From: Lacinutrix sp. WUR7
GTDB lineage: Bacteria; Bacteroidota; Bacteroidia; Flavobacteriales; Flavobacteriaceae
Reading direction: 5' to 3'
NCBI RefSeq assembly: GCF_016864015.1
Contig: NZ_CP045067.1
Location: forward strand, 3,296,001-3,360,000
Length of the DNA: 64,000 nt
Shown here: piece by piece, positions 16,638 to 25,435 of the stretch
Layout: every line of letters starts with the position of its first letter
How positions within the stretch are numbered: position 1 is the stretch's first letter
Program-made: the position numbers and the translations under genes
Notes under the pieces: generated by a model
The model's database searches: none
What the model was told of the DNA's origin: nothing
The model's input: the letters and a program-made list of their open reading frames with translations, nothing else

Positions 16638-17522
16638 ATGAAAAATGTAAAAACCCTTTTATTATTTGCTTCTGTTTTACTAATAGTTGCATGTAGTAGT
16701 GATGATGATTCTCCTTCTACTCCAAAGTCAACTTTAAAAATAACACTTAATGGTGTACAACCATTAGATGGAGATTTAACGTATGAAGGTTGGATTATGG
16801 TAGACGGTTTACCTGTTTCTACAGGAAGGTTTAATACAACATCTGCATCTACTACTAAAAATTTTAGTATTGCTACTGCCGATTTAGAAATAGCAACCGC
16901 TTTTATTTTATCTATTGAGCCTAAAAGTAATGATGATCCAGCGCCTTCTAATACAAAAATACTGAACGGTACTTTTGTTGCTGGTGCCGCAACATTAAGT
17001 ATTAACGCTATGGTTGGTAATTTTGTTAACGCTGTAAGTCCTTTTTCTGGATCTTTTATAAAAGCTACTCCTTCTGATAATACTGGAGGAATTGACAATG
17101 GTAATGATGATTATGGTATTTGGTTTATTCAAAACGAAACAACTCCAGGTTTAATTAATTTACCAACATTAGCAACTGGATGGAAATATGAAGGCTGGGT
17201 GGTATTTAACTCCGGATCAACTCCTGTTACTACTGGTAAATTTACAATGGCTTCTGGTGTAGATAGCGCTTCTCCATATAGTGGAAACGAACCTGTTCCT
17301 GCTTTTCCTGGTGAAGATTTTTTATCTAACCTACCTACTGGTGTAGATGGAAATATTAATGGATTACCTGTTGTTATCTCTATTGAACCAGATGTTCCTG
17401 GTGATGCAACTACTCCTTTTTTCTTAAAACCAATAAGTGGTACAGAAGGTGTTAATGGGAATGCTTTAAGCGTAACAACCAATATTAATGCACTAATTAA
17501 TGGAACTGCTCAGATAAATTAA
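16638..17522 (+). CDS. Lipoprotein with two tandem RskA-like beta domains
   Basis: The 294-residue product starts at ATG 16638, which puts the lipoprotein signal correctly (LLLFASVLLIVACSS). The upstream ATG 16575 would add 21 residues before it. Two homologous halves follow. The first contains YEGWIMVDGLPVSTGRF and the second YEGWVVFNSGSTPVTTGKF. This resembles the extracytoplasmic beta domain of RskA-type anti-sigma factors, but no transmembrane or sigma-binding part is present. It ends in a strong terminator. A binding or structural role at the envelope is inference. Confidence 0.75.
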   Translation: MKNVKTLLLFASVLLIVACSSDDDSPSTPKSTLKITLNGVQPLDGDLTYEGWIMVDGLPVSTGRFNTTSASTTKNFSIATADLEIATAFILSIEPKSNDDPAPSNTKILNGTFVAGAATLSINAMVGNFVNAVSPFSGSFIKATPSDNTGGIDNGNDDYGIWFIQNETTPGLINLPTLATGWKYEGWVVFNSGSTPVTTGKFTMASGVDSASPYSGNEPVPAFPGEDFLSNLPTGVDGNINGLPVVISIEPDVPGDATTPFFLKPISGTEGVNGNALSVTTNINALINGTAQIN

Positions 17523-17550
17523 GCAAATCTTGAAATATAATTTTTATTAA

Positions 17551-17576
17551 AAAGCCTCGATTTTCGAGGCTTTTTT
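17551..17576 (+). terminator. Rho-independent terminator of the 16638 lipoprotein gene
   Basis: AAAGCCTCGA and TCGAGGCTTT form a perfect GC-containing stem with a short T loop and a following T run, 28 bases after the stop codon. Confidence 0.9.
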
Positions 17577-17728
17577 ATTTTATTAACTTTTCTCTTTTTA
17601 ATTATAATCTAAAAAACACATAACCTAAACTTTACAATTCCCTAGTAATTATATAATTACCTGTTAATATTCAAATAACATACAAGTGTGTAATTTGAGT
17701 AATTAATAAAAGTTAAAATGTTACTAGT

Positions 17729-18577
17729 TTGAAAAAGAAAAGAAAAGTGGAAATCGCTGTAATATCCGATGTGCACTTAGGAACCTTTGGTTGTCATGCC
17801 AAACAGTTGCTAACCTACTTAAATAGCATAGATCCCAAAAAACTAATCCTAAATGGGGATATTATAGATATTTGGCAATTTAGCAAACGCTACTTTCCTC
17901 CTGCACATTTAAAGGTGATTAAAAAAATAATTACCATGGCAGCAAATGGTACAGAGGTAATTTATATTACTGGAAATCATGATGAAATGTTGCGGAAATT
18001 TAGCGATTCACAAATTGGTAAAATTTCTATTGTAGATAAATATGTAACCGAATTGGATGGTAAAACTGCATGGTTTTTTCATGGTGATGTTTTTGATGTT
18101 TCCATTCAAAATGCCAAATGGTTAGCTAAACTAGGTGGTTATGGCTATGATCTTCTTATTGTTATTAACCGCTTTGTAAACTGGTGCTTAGTACGTTTAG
18201 GAAGAGAACGGTATTCCCTTTCCAAGAAAATAAAGAATAGCGTAAAAGGTGCCATTAAATATATTAATGATTTTGAAGAAGTAGCCACAGATTTAGCTAT
18301 TGAAAATGGTTATGATTATGTTATTTGCGGACATATACACCAACCAAAAATGATTATTAAAGGTAATAAAAATGGCCAGACAATGTATTTGAATTCTGGG
18401 GATTGGGTAGAAAACTTTACCGCTCTAGAATACCAATTTAAACGTTGGAAAATCTACCATTACAACAAAGATAAACTCTCCCCTTTTTTTGCTGATGAAG
18501 ATATTAAAGAAATGGAAATGAAAGATTTAATTGCCGCAATAACCATTGTAGATCAAAACAAAAAGAAATTAGATTAG
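17729..18577 (+). CDS. Metallophosphoesterase, UDP-2,3-diacylglucosamine diphosphatase (LpxH)-like
   Basis: This 282-residue calcineurin-like phosphoesterase shows all metal motifs: SDVH (D14, H16), NGD (D44), GNHDE (N83, H84), FHGD (H118) and CGHIH (H192, H194). The pattern and spacing match LpxH-like UDP-2,3-diacylglucosamine hydrolases of lipid A synthesis, and the protein is slightly longer than classical LpxH. The only in-frame start before the first strand is TTG 17729. The nearby ATG 17718 is out of frame and stops after four codons, and an in-frame stop lies at 17714. Its 3' end overlaps the convergent oxidoreductase gene by 9 bases. Confidence 0.85.
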   Translation: MKKKRKVEIAVISDVHLGTFGCHAKQLLTYLNSIDPKKLILNGDIIDIWQFSKRYFPPAHLKVIKKIITMAANGTEVIYITGNHDEMLRKFSDSQIGKISIVDKYVTELDGKTAWFFHGDVFDVSIQNAKWLAKLGGYGYDLLIVINRFVNWCLVRLGRERYSLSKKIKNSVKGAIKYINDFEEVATDLAIENGYDYVICGHIHQPKMIIKGNKNGQTMYLNSGDWVENFTALEYQFKRWKIYHYNKDKLSPFFADEDIKEMEMKDLIAAITIVDQNKKKLD

Positions 18578-21487
18578 CGCTTCTTTTAAAATGGTAATAG
18601 GATGCAATGCCTGACGCTGCGTACCATCTTTTATTTGATGCCTACAACTTGTTCCATTTGCAGAAATAACAGTCTCTTTGCTTGCTTTTCTTACTGCTGG
18701 AAATAGCGTTTGTTCCCCAATTTGCATACTCACATCATAATGCTCTTTTTCATATCCAAAACTTCCTGCCATACCACAACAACCACTTGGTATAATGGTT
18801 ACTTTATAATTTTCTGGAAGGTTTAAAACCGCAAAACTAGAAAGCTGACTTGCTTGTGCTTTTTGATGACAATGTCCATGAAACTTAATCGTTTTGGCTT
18901 CTTTAGTAAATTGAGAAGCTTTTATATTTCCGAGTTTTATTTCTTGCTGAATAAATTCTTCAATCAAAAAGGTGTTTTTTGCAATTTTTTCTGCGGAAAC
19001 TTTATCATCTACAAGCTTCATATATTCATCTTTAAAAGTTAGAATAGCGGAAGGTTCTATACCTAGCAACGGTGTTTCTACAGTAATCAAATCTTTAAAA
19101 ATAGTAACGTTTTTATTCGCTACATTTTTGGCTTGTTTTAATAATCCTTTCGATATAAAAGTACGACCAGATTCTTCATGATTAATTAGCTTTACTTTAT
19201 AATTTAAGTCCGTTAAAAGCGATATAGCATCTACTCCAATTGGTGTATCTAAAAAGTTAGTAAATTCGTCATTAAACAAATAAACAGTTTTAATATTATT
19301 TTCATCAACTTTCTGTATAATAGTATTTTGAAATAATTTACTTAAACTCTTACTTGAAATTAATGGCAAACTTCTTTCTTTAGCAATTCCGAAGGATTTC
19401 TTTAACAAAGAAGCCGTAAAAGCGTTGGAAAACATAAAATTGGTAAGCTTCGGAAAATGACTTCCAAACTGGTTTAATTGGTTGTTATAAGCAAACAATT
19501 TGGTACGTATTGAAACCCCATTTTCCTTTTGATATTGGTATTGAAATTCGGCTTTTAAACTAGCCACATTTACACTACTCGGACACTCGCTGGAACATGC
19601 TTTACAGCTTAGGCATAAATCGAAAACCTGCTTTAATTCTTGATGATTAAATTTATTGGGTTTATCGGAATTGGTTAGAAACTCACGTAATGCATTTGCT
19701 CTTGCGCGCGTGGTATCTTTTTCATTTCTCGTGGCTCTATAACTGGGACACATGGTTCCACCAAATTCCGGAAGTTTCCTGCAATCTCCAGAGCCATTAC
19801 ATTTTTCGGTTTCTCGAAGTATGCCTTCCGATTTGGAGAAATCTAATATGGTTTCAATAACTGATTCTACTCTGTCTGGCTGATATCGCAAACTTTCATC
19901 CATAGGATATGCATCTACAATTTTCCCAGGATTAAAGATATTTTCAGGATCGAAAGTTGCTTTTATTCGTTTTAAAATTTCATAATTCACAGGACCAATC
20001 ATCAATGGAATAAACTCTGCACGAACAATACCATCGCCATGTTCACCACTCATTGACCCATTATATTTTTTTACTAGCTTAGCTACATCGGTTGTTATTT
20101 TTCTAAACAGAATAACATCTTCTTTTTTCTTTAAGTTTAAAATCGGTCTTAAATGCAATTCTCCTGCTCCCGCATGTGCATAATACACTGCTTTTTGGTT
20201 GTAGGTTTTCATTAAAGCCGTAAAATCTTCAATATAATTTGCTAAGTCTGGCAAGGCAACTGCTGTATCTTCAATACATGCAACGGTTTTTTTATCGCCA
20301 ATCATATTACCTAACAAACCTAATCCCGCTTTTCGTAGCTCCACTGCTTTATCAATATCTACACCTAGCAACAAAGGATTTGCGTAGCTTAAACCTTGGT
20401 TTTCAATGGCTTTTATAAGTGATTCGGCTTGTTTTTTTGCTTCATTAATAGTGTTTCCTTTTATTTCACACATTAAAATAGCTTCTGGATCTCCTTGAAT
20501 AAATTGTCTGTTTTCTTCTTGTGTTTTATTGTGTTTGGTTAAATCTAAAATGGTTTTATCCATCATTTCGCAAGTATGCAAATTATGTTGCATCACAACG
20601 GTAACACTTTTTAAACAATCTGCAACACTGTTAAAATGTGCAGCAACCATAATGTTTTCGGTTGGAGGAAGCACATCTAATTTTAAGGTGATTTGTGTGG
20701 TAAATGCAAGTGTACCTTCACTACCAGAAAGTAATTTACACATGTTGAAATTAGCACTCGACGATGAAAAAATAGATGCTTTTATCAATTCATCCATGGC
20801 GTAACCGGTATTTCTTCGGTGTATTTCCGGGTTTGGAAACTCATTCTTTATTTGAAGTTGCACGGCTTCCGAAGCTAATTCGGAATATAAAGATGTATAT
20901 ATATTACCTTCTAAAGTATCTAGTTTTGTTTTGTCTTTAAATGCTTCCGAAGACAATTCCGTAAAGACAACATCACTACCATCACTTAAAATAGTATGCA
21001 ATTCTAAAACTTTATCTCTAGTAACTCCGTACTGAATAGAGGTGGTTCCTGAGGAGTTATTACCAACCATACCGCCAATCATACAGCGATTGGACGTAGA
21101 AGTGTTTGGTCCGAAAAACAAACCAAAAGGTTTTAAGTAATTATTAAGGGAGTCTCGCACAACTCCTGGTTGCACGGTAACGGTTTGCGCGCTTTCATTT
21201 ACACTTATAATCTTCGTGAAATACTTCGAAACATCAACTACAATGCCTTCCCCAACACATTGTCCCGCTAAAGATGTTCCTGCTGTTCTAGGAATTAATG
21301 ACGTATTATTTTCTTTAGCAAAAGCAATAAGTAGTTTTATATCATTTTCGTTTTTTGGAAAAGCGACAGCTAGAGGTAACTTTCGGTAAACAGAAGCATC
21401 TGTTGCATATATAGATTTTAATAAATCATCATAGAATAATTCACCTAAGAGGCTATCATTCAATAGTTTTAAAATACTTTTGTTCAT
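18569..21487 (-). CDS. FAD-linked oxidase / Fe-S oxidoreductase (D-lactate or glycolate dehydrogenase type)
   Basis: This 972-residue fusion starts at ATG 21487. An upstream TTG at 21511 would only add 8 residues. The N-terminal half has the PCMH FAD-binding domain (PRTAGTSLAGQ near 66-76) and the C-terminal FAD-oxidase domain (GEHGDGIVRAEF). The second half has a 4Fe-4S segment with CLSCKACSSECP near 624 and a CCG-type Cys-rich domain with GHCHQKAQ and SGCCGMAGSFG near 900. This architecture occurs in D-lactate and 2-hydroxyacid dehydrogenases that feed the quinone pool, likely membrane-associated through partners. The precise substrate is unknown. Confidence 0.88.
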   Translation of the reverse strand: MNKSILKLLNDSLLGELFYDDLLKSIYATDASVYRKLPLAVAFPKNENDIKLLIAFAKENNTSLIPRTAGTSLAGQCVGEGIVVDVSKYFTKIISVNESAQTVTVQPGVVRDSLNNYLKPFGLFFGPNTSTSNRCMIGGMVGNNSSGTTSIQYGVTRDKVLELHTILSDGSDVVFTELSSEAFKDKTKLDTLEGNIYTSLYSELASEAVQLQIKNEFPNPEIHRRNTGYAMDELIKASIFSSSSANFNMCKLLSGSEGTLAFTTQITLKLDVLPPTENIMVAAHFNSVADCLKSVTVVMQHNLHTCEMMDKTILDLTKHNKTQEENRQFIQGDPEAILMCEIKGNTINEAKKQAESLIKAIENQGLSYANPLLLGVDIDKAVELRKAGLGLLGNMIGDKKTVACIEDTAVALPDLANYIEDFTALMKTYNQKAVYYAHAGAGELHLRPILNLKKKEDVILFRKITTDVAKLVKKYNGSMSGEHGDGIVRAEFIPLMIGPVNYEILKRIKATFDPENIFNPGKIVDAYPMDESLRYQPDRVESVIETILDFSKSEGILRETEKCNGSGDCRKLPEFGGTMCPSYRATRNEKDTTRARANALREFLTNSDKPNKFNHQELKQVFDLCLSCKACSSECPSSVNVASLKAEFQYQYQKENGVSIRTKLFAYNNQLNQFGSHFPKLTNFMFSNAFTASLLKKSFGIAKERSLPLISSKSLSKLFQNTIIQKVDENNIKTVYLFNDEFTNFLDTPIGVDAISLLTDLNYKVKLINHEESGRTFISKGLLKQAKNVANKNVTIFKDLITVETPLLGIEPSAILTFKDEYMKLVDDKVSAEKIAKNTFLIEEFIQQEIKLGNIKASQFTKEAKTIKFHGHCHQKAQASQLSSFAVLNLPENYKVTIIPSGCCGMAGSFGYEKEHYDVSMQIGEQTLFPAVRKASKETVISANGTSCRHQIKDGTQRQALHPITILKEALI

Positions 21488-21599
21488 GATTAAATTACAA
21501 AAAGTTAACAAAACACGTATTTCATCATCTTAAACACGCGCTTTATCGGGGTTATCATTAAAATTCACTTTGTAAAAGTAGAAAACTTGAATATATAAA

Positions 21600-21607
21600 T
21601 ACCTTTG
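21600..21607 (+). promoter_or_regulatory. Candidate -7 box TACCTTTG
   Basis: It matches TAnnTTTG 34 bases before the 21641 ATG, the spacing expected for a short leader. TTTG at 21569-21572 lies 27 bases further upstream, somewhat beyond the usual -33 distance. Confidence 0.45.
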
Positions 21608-21640
21608 AGCTATTATTAATTTAAAATAAAAAAACAATAA

Positions 21641-23260
21641 ATGGCAACGAATCTATTAAACTTATTTAAAGAACAATTATCTGGAGATGTTATTAGCAAT
21701 GTTTCAAATCTATTAGGAGGAGAAAACAATGACACTATTCAAAAAGGACTAATGGCTGCTGCACCTGCATTATTAGGTGGTATTATGGACAAAGCTTCTA
21801 CAACAGAAGGAGCTTCTTCTATATTCAGTATGCTTGGTGATGGAAGTGAATTAGGTAATTTATCTAATGCTATTGGAGCAGGTGGTGAAAAATCAGATGG
21901 GTTTTTAAATAAAGGATTAGATTTTGTTAAAAATATATTAGGAGATAAAGCTTCGGGGGTAATTGATATTATTAGCTCTGTGTCTGGAATGGACAAAAAC
22001 GGATCCTCTTCTATCTTAAATGTTGCTGGTTCTGTACTTGGTGGTGTTTTAGGAAAACAAAAAGCTTCAGGAATGGATGTAGGTTCTTTTGTTGGTTTAT
22101 TATCAAACCAAGGAAGTTTCTTAGATAAATATGCTCCTGCAGGGTTAACTTCACTATTAGGTTTAGCTTCTTTTTCTGGTATTTCAGATAAATTAGGAAG
22201 CTTAGCTAGTGGTGCTTTAGGAATTGCTGGTGATACAGGAAAAGCTGCTTTAGATGGTGCTGGTAAAGTTATTGGTGGCGCTTCGGATTTGGCTAGTAAT
22301 GCTGGGAAAGCTGCATATGATGGTGCTGGAAAAGTAGTTGGTGGCGCTGCAGATTTAGCAGGAAATGCTGGGAAAGCAGCCTTTGATGGAGCTAGTAATG
22401 TTGCTGGAGCTGCTGCAAGTACCGCTTCTGATGCGGTTAATGCAGGTGGTTCTTTAATTAAAAAAATATTACCATGGGTAATTGGTTTATTAGCATTATT
22501 ATTTGTTTTCTTTTTTATAAAAGGATGTGATAGCGATTCATCTATAATGGATAACGTAAGTAACGCAGCTAGTGAAACTACTGGAACAGTAAAAGGAGCA
22601 GCAAATTCTGCTACAGATGCTACCGGAAATATGGTGGACGCTGCTGGTAATGCGGTTAACAATACTGTGGATGCTGCTGGAAATGTAGTAAGCAACACTG
22701 TAGATACAGCAGGAAACGCTGTAGATGCTGCTGGTAATGCAATTAGTAATGTAGCTGGAGGTATTGTAGATGCTTCCGGTAAAGTAGTAAATGCCTTTGG
22801 TGATGCGATTGGTGCATTCTTTAGTTTTAAATTACCAAATGGAACAGCGTTAAGTATACCAGAAGGTGGTTTTGAAGATAACTTCTTAAGTTACATTAAA
22901 GAAGGTAGATTTAGAAATGGAAAACATTATGCCTTTGATAGATTATATTTTAATACTGGTTCTGATTCTTTAAATGCAAATTCAATGAATCAAATTGAAA
23001 ATGTTGTGGCTATTATGAAAGGATATCCTAAAGTAAATATTTTATTTAGAGGACATACAGACAACACTGGATCTGTAGAAGGAAACAACAAATTATCTTC
23101 AAGTAGAGCATTATCTGTTAAAAATAAATTAGTAGAAATGGGAATTGCAGCTAGTCGTATTAGCACAAAAGGATTGGGTTCTGTAGAACCAATTGGTGAT
23201 AATGCAACTCCAGAAGGAAGAGCAAAAAACAGAAGAATAGACGTTTCTGTAGTAAAATAG
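21641..23260 (+). CDS. DUF937-like / transmembrane / OmpA-family fusion protein
   Basis: This 539-residue protein starts with a DUF937-like region (about 1-130, ending motifs such as AAAPALLGGIMDK) but lacks a signal peptide. Alanine/glycine-rich repeats of about 23 residues (GKAAYDGAGKVVGGAADLA type) follow. A single membrane segment spans about 279-295 (PWVIGLLALLFVFFFI). A second low-complexity set (VDAAGNAVNNT type) leads to a C-terminal OmpA peptidoglycan-binding domain (about 430-539, FRGHTDNTGS, RRIDVSV). It probably tethers a cytoplasmic DUF937 part through the inner membrane to peptidoglycan. The topology is inference. Confidence 0.8.
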   Translation: MATNLLNLFKEQLSGDVISNVSNLLGGENNDTIQKGLMAAAPALLGGIMDKASTTEGASSIFSMLGDGSELGNLSNAIGAGGEKSDGFLNKGLDFVKNILGDKASGVIDIISSVSGMDKNGSSSILNVAGSVLGGVLGKQKASGMDVGSFVGLLSNQGSFLDKYAPAGLTSLLGLASFSGISDKLGSLASGALGIAGDTGKAALDGAGKVIGGASDLASNAGKAAYDGAGKVVGGAADLAGNAGKAAFDGASNVAGAAASTASDAVNAGGSLIKKILPWVIGLLALLFVFFFIKGCDSDSSIMDNVSNAASETTGTVKGAANSATDATGNMVDAAGNAVNNTVDAAGNVVSNTVDTAGNAVDAAGNAISNVAGGIVDASGKVVNAFGDAIGAFFSFKLPNGTALSIPEGGFEDNFLSYIKEGRFRNGKHYAFDRLYFNTGSDSLNANSMNQIENVVAIMKGYPKVNILFRGHTDNTGSVEGNNKLSSSRALSVKNKLVEMGIAASRISTKGLGSVEPIGDNATPEGRAKNRRIDVSVVK

Positions 23261-23288
23261 TTTTTTTCAGATTGATTAGTTTGAAGTT

Positions 23289-23326
23289 TAAAAAGTCAGT
23301 GAAATTTTTTCATTGGCTTTTTTTTT
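23289..23326 (+). terminator. Terminator-like hairpin after the OmpA-family gene
   Basis: AAAAAGTCAGTGAAA pairs imperfectly with TTCATTGGCTTTTT (AAGYCA/TGGCTT core) and is followed by a T run, about 30 bases after the stop. Confidence 0.7.
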
Positions 23327-23576
23327 ATTCCGTAAAAAACACTTCAAACTGATATGTTAATAGTTATAATAACATGCATACTTTAAGGAGAGGATCTTAA
23401 ATGCTCTAAACATAACTTCTGAAGAAATTGATTTTTAAGATTATTAATAACGTTGTTCATTTTTATTTTGCGGAAAAGAAAATAACATCAATTTAAAGGT
23501 TAAATTTGTAGGTACTTTGCCAATAATTATTAAACAACTGCGTTATTATTTTACATAGAATAAAATTTTTAGCCTT
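23327..23576. other. Leader region of the small barrel gene
   Basis: This 250-base AT-rich gap contains a TAnnTTTG-type box at 23501-23508 (TAAATTTG) and a second TACTTTG-like word at 23513, 69 to 76 bases before the next start. No gene or clear repeat is seen. Confidence 0.35.
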
Positions 23577-24068
23577 ATGAAAACAAGATTTTTAATTATA
23601 ATGACTTTATTCGGATTTGCCGTATCTACAACTGCTCAAGAAATAGCAGAAAACGCAATAGGGTTACGTTTAGGAGATGCCAATGGTTTAGGCGCAAGCA
23701 TTTCTTACCAGCGCGCAATTTTAGAAAACAATAGATTAGAAGTAAATTTTGGTTGGAGTAACGACAGCGATTATAATGGTATCAAGGCTGTGGGATTATT
23801 TCAATGGGTTAAGCCACTTGAAGGTGATTTTAATTGGTACTTTGGTGCTGGAGCTGGTTTTGCTAGTTACACATTTGATTCCCGTGGATACAAAAACCAC
23901 AAAGACTCTTTTGTTTTTGTTTCTGGTGATATTGGTGTGGAATACAACTTTGATTTCCCTTTACTTTTATCTTTAGATCTAAGACCAGAATTAGGTTTTG
24001 GCGATGGTGCTTACGACAATAATGACCTAGATATTGATGTTGGTGTTAGTGCACGATATAGATTTTAA
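23577..24068 (+). CDS. Small outer-membrane beta-barrel-like protein
   Basis: This 163-residue protein has a signal peptide (MKTRFLIIMTLFGFAVSTTAQ). Alternating aromatic/aliphatic strands (LGASISYQRAIL, WYFGAGAGFASYTF) end in a terminal ARYRF, typical of a C-terminal beta signature. It is small enough for an 8-stranded barrel. The stop codon overlaps the stop of bshA on the other strand by 4 bases. Function is unknown. Confidence 0.75.
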   Translation: MKTRFLIIMTLFGFAVSTTAQEIAENAIGLRLGDANGLGASISYQRAILENNRLEVNFGWSNDSDYNGIKAVGLFQWVKPLEGDFNWYFGAGAGFASYTFDSRGYKNHKDSFVFVSGDIGVEYNFDFPLLLSLDLRPELGFGDGAYDNNDLDIDVGVSARYRF

Positions 24069-25204
24069 TCTTTAATTAAACATCTACTAAGTGTTCTTTC
24101 ATAAATAGCTTCGTATTGCGGAACAATATTGTGTATATCGAACTTTGCAGCTTCCCTTTTTGCATTTGCTTTAAACGTATTTAATCTTTCGGGATCACTT
24201 AAAATATAGATTGCATTTTTAGACATTTCTTCCACATCTCCAACATTACTTAAAAAACCTGTAACCCCTTGTATATTTACTTCTGGTATTCCTCCAGTAT
24301 TACTAGATATTACTGGAACACCCGAAACCATAGCTTCTAAGGCTGCAAGACCAAAACTTTCGGTTTCACTAGGAAGTAAAAACAAATCACTAAAGCAAAG
24401 AATTTTATCTATTTCGTTACTCTGACCAAAAAAGACTACTTTTTCAGAAATACCAAGTTTTTCGCATAATAATTCTGCTTTTTCCTTTTCAGGACCTTCA
24501 CCAACCATCATTAATTTTGCTGGTATTTCTTTTTGAATGTTATAAAATACATGAACAATATCTTCAATTCTTTTTACAGGACGAAAATTACTAATGTGTG
24601 TAATTATTTTTTCATCATCGTTTGCCATCATACCTCTTTGACAATCTGTAAAACCATGATTATACTTACTTACGTCAATAAAATTAGTAACTACATCAAT
24701 TTCGTTTTTAATATCAAACAAACGTAGCGTATCGTCTTTTAAACTTTGAGAAACTGCGGTTACCGCATCTGATTTATTTATACTAAAAGTCACTGCTGGT
24801 TTATAAAAAGGGTGCGAACCAACTAGTGTAATATCTGTTCCGTGAAGCGTAGTAACTATTGGCACATAAATATCTTCTTCGCGTAACATTTTTTGCGCCA
24901 TATATGCTGCATAGGCATGCGGAATAGCGTAATGCACATGTAACACTTCAATTTTATGAAGCTTCACCATATCTACTAACTTACTAGACAACGCAAGTTC
25001 ATAAGGTTGGTAATGAAATAAAGGATATTCTGGCACATTCACTTCATGATAATGCACATTGTTACCTAACAATTCCAGTCTAACGGGCTGGTTATAGGTT
25101 ATAAAATGAATTTCATGACCACGTTTAGATAATTGAATACCTAATTCTGTGGCTACTACTCCACTTCCTCCAAATGTTGGGTAACAAACAATTCCTATTT
25201 TCAT
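24065..25204 (-). CDS. bshA: N-acetyl-alpha-D-glucosaminyl L-malate synthase
   Basis: This 379-residue GT4 glycosyltransferase joins UDP-GlcNAc to L-malate, the first step of bacillithiol synthesis. The N-terminal MKIGIVCYPTFGGSGVVATE, the HVHYAIPHAYAAY segment and the GT4 donor motif ESFGLAALEAM are characteristic. ATG 25204 is preferred over 25210, because it starts at the canonical MKIG and lies 7 bases after a CCTGC-N4-GCAGG palindrome, matching the spacing at two other genes. Other bsh genes are not in this window. Confidence 0.95.
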   Translation of the reverse strand: MKIGIVCYPTFGGSGVVATELGIQLSKRGHEIHFITYNQPVRLELLGNNVHYHEVNVPEYPLFHYQPYELALSSKLVDMVKLHKIEVLHVHYAIPHAYAAYMAQKMLREEDIYVPIVTTLHGTDITLVGSHPFYKPAVTFSINKSDAVTAVSQSLKDDTLRLFDIKNEIDVVTNFIDVSKYNHGFTDCQRGMMANDDEKIITHISNFRPVKRIEDIVHVFYNIQKEIPAKLMMVGEGPEKEKAELLCEKLGISEKVVFFGQSNEIDKILCFSDLFLLPSETESFGLAALEAMVSGVPVISSNTGGIPEVNIQGVTGFLSNVGDVEEMSKNAIYILSDPERLNTFKANAKREAAKFDIHNIVPQYEAIYERTLSRCLIKD

Positions 25205-25211
25205 TATCATG

Positions 25212-25225
25212 CCTGCGAAAGCAGG
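25212..25225. repeat. Small palindrome upstream of bshA start
   Basis: CCTGC (25212-25216), loop GAAA, GCAGG (25221-25225), 7 bases from ATG 25204 on the minus strand. It belongs to the same class as 9885-9904 and 40994-41007. The rest of 25226-25435 is AT-rich, with another CTCCTTTTTT/AAAAAGGA hairpin near 25300. Confidence 0.6.
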
Positions 25226-25435
25226 TAACTTTTTAATTAAACTTTTATTAAACTCTTTTTGCTTTTAATTTTCTTTTACGAAAATCAAAATGCATTCTGC
25301 TCCTTTTTTAAAAAGGAAAGCAATACATAATTAGCTTTTATAAATCGTTATTAATTTCGCATATAAAACTAAAAAATCTTACGACATGATATAATTTTTC
25401 AACTTAACATACTAATAACTTTAAGTACTTTTCTA

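Noticed and set aside
21739-22698. A 319-codon minus-strand open frame opposite the OmpA-family gene
   Set aside because: It is a low-complexity shadow of the Ala/Gly-rich repeats; the plus-strand protein has clear domains.
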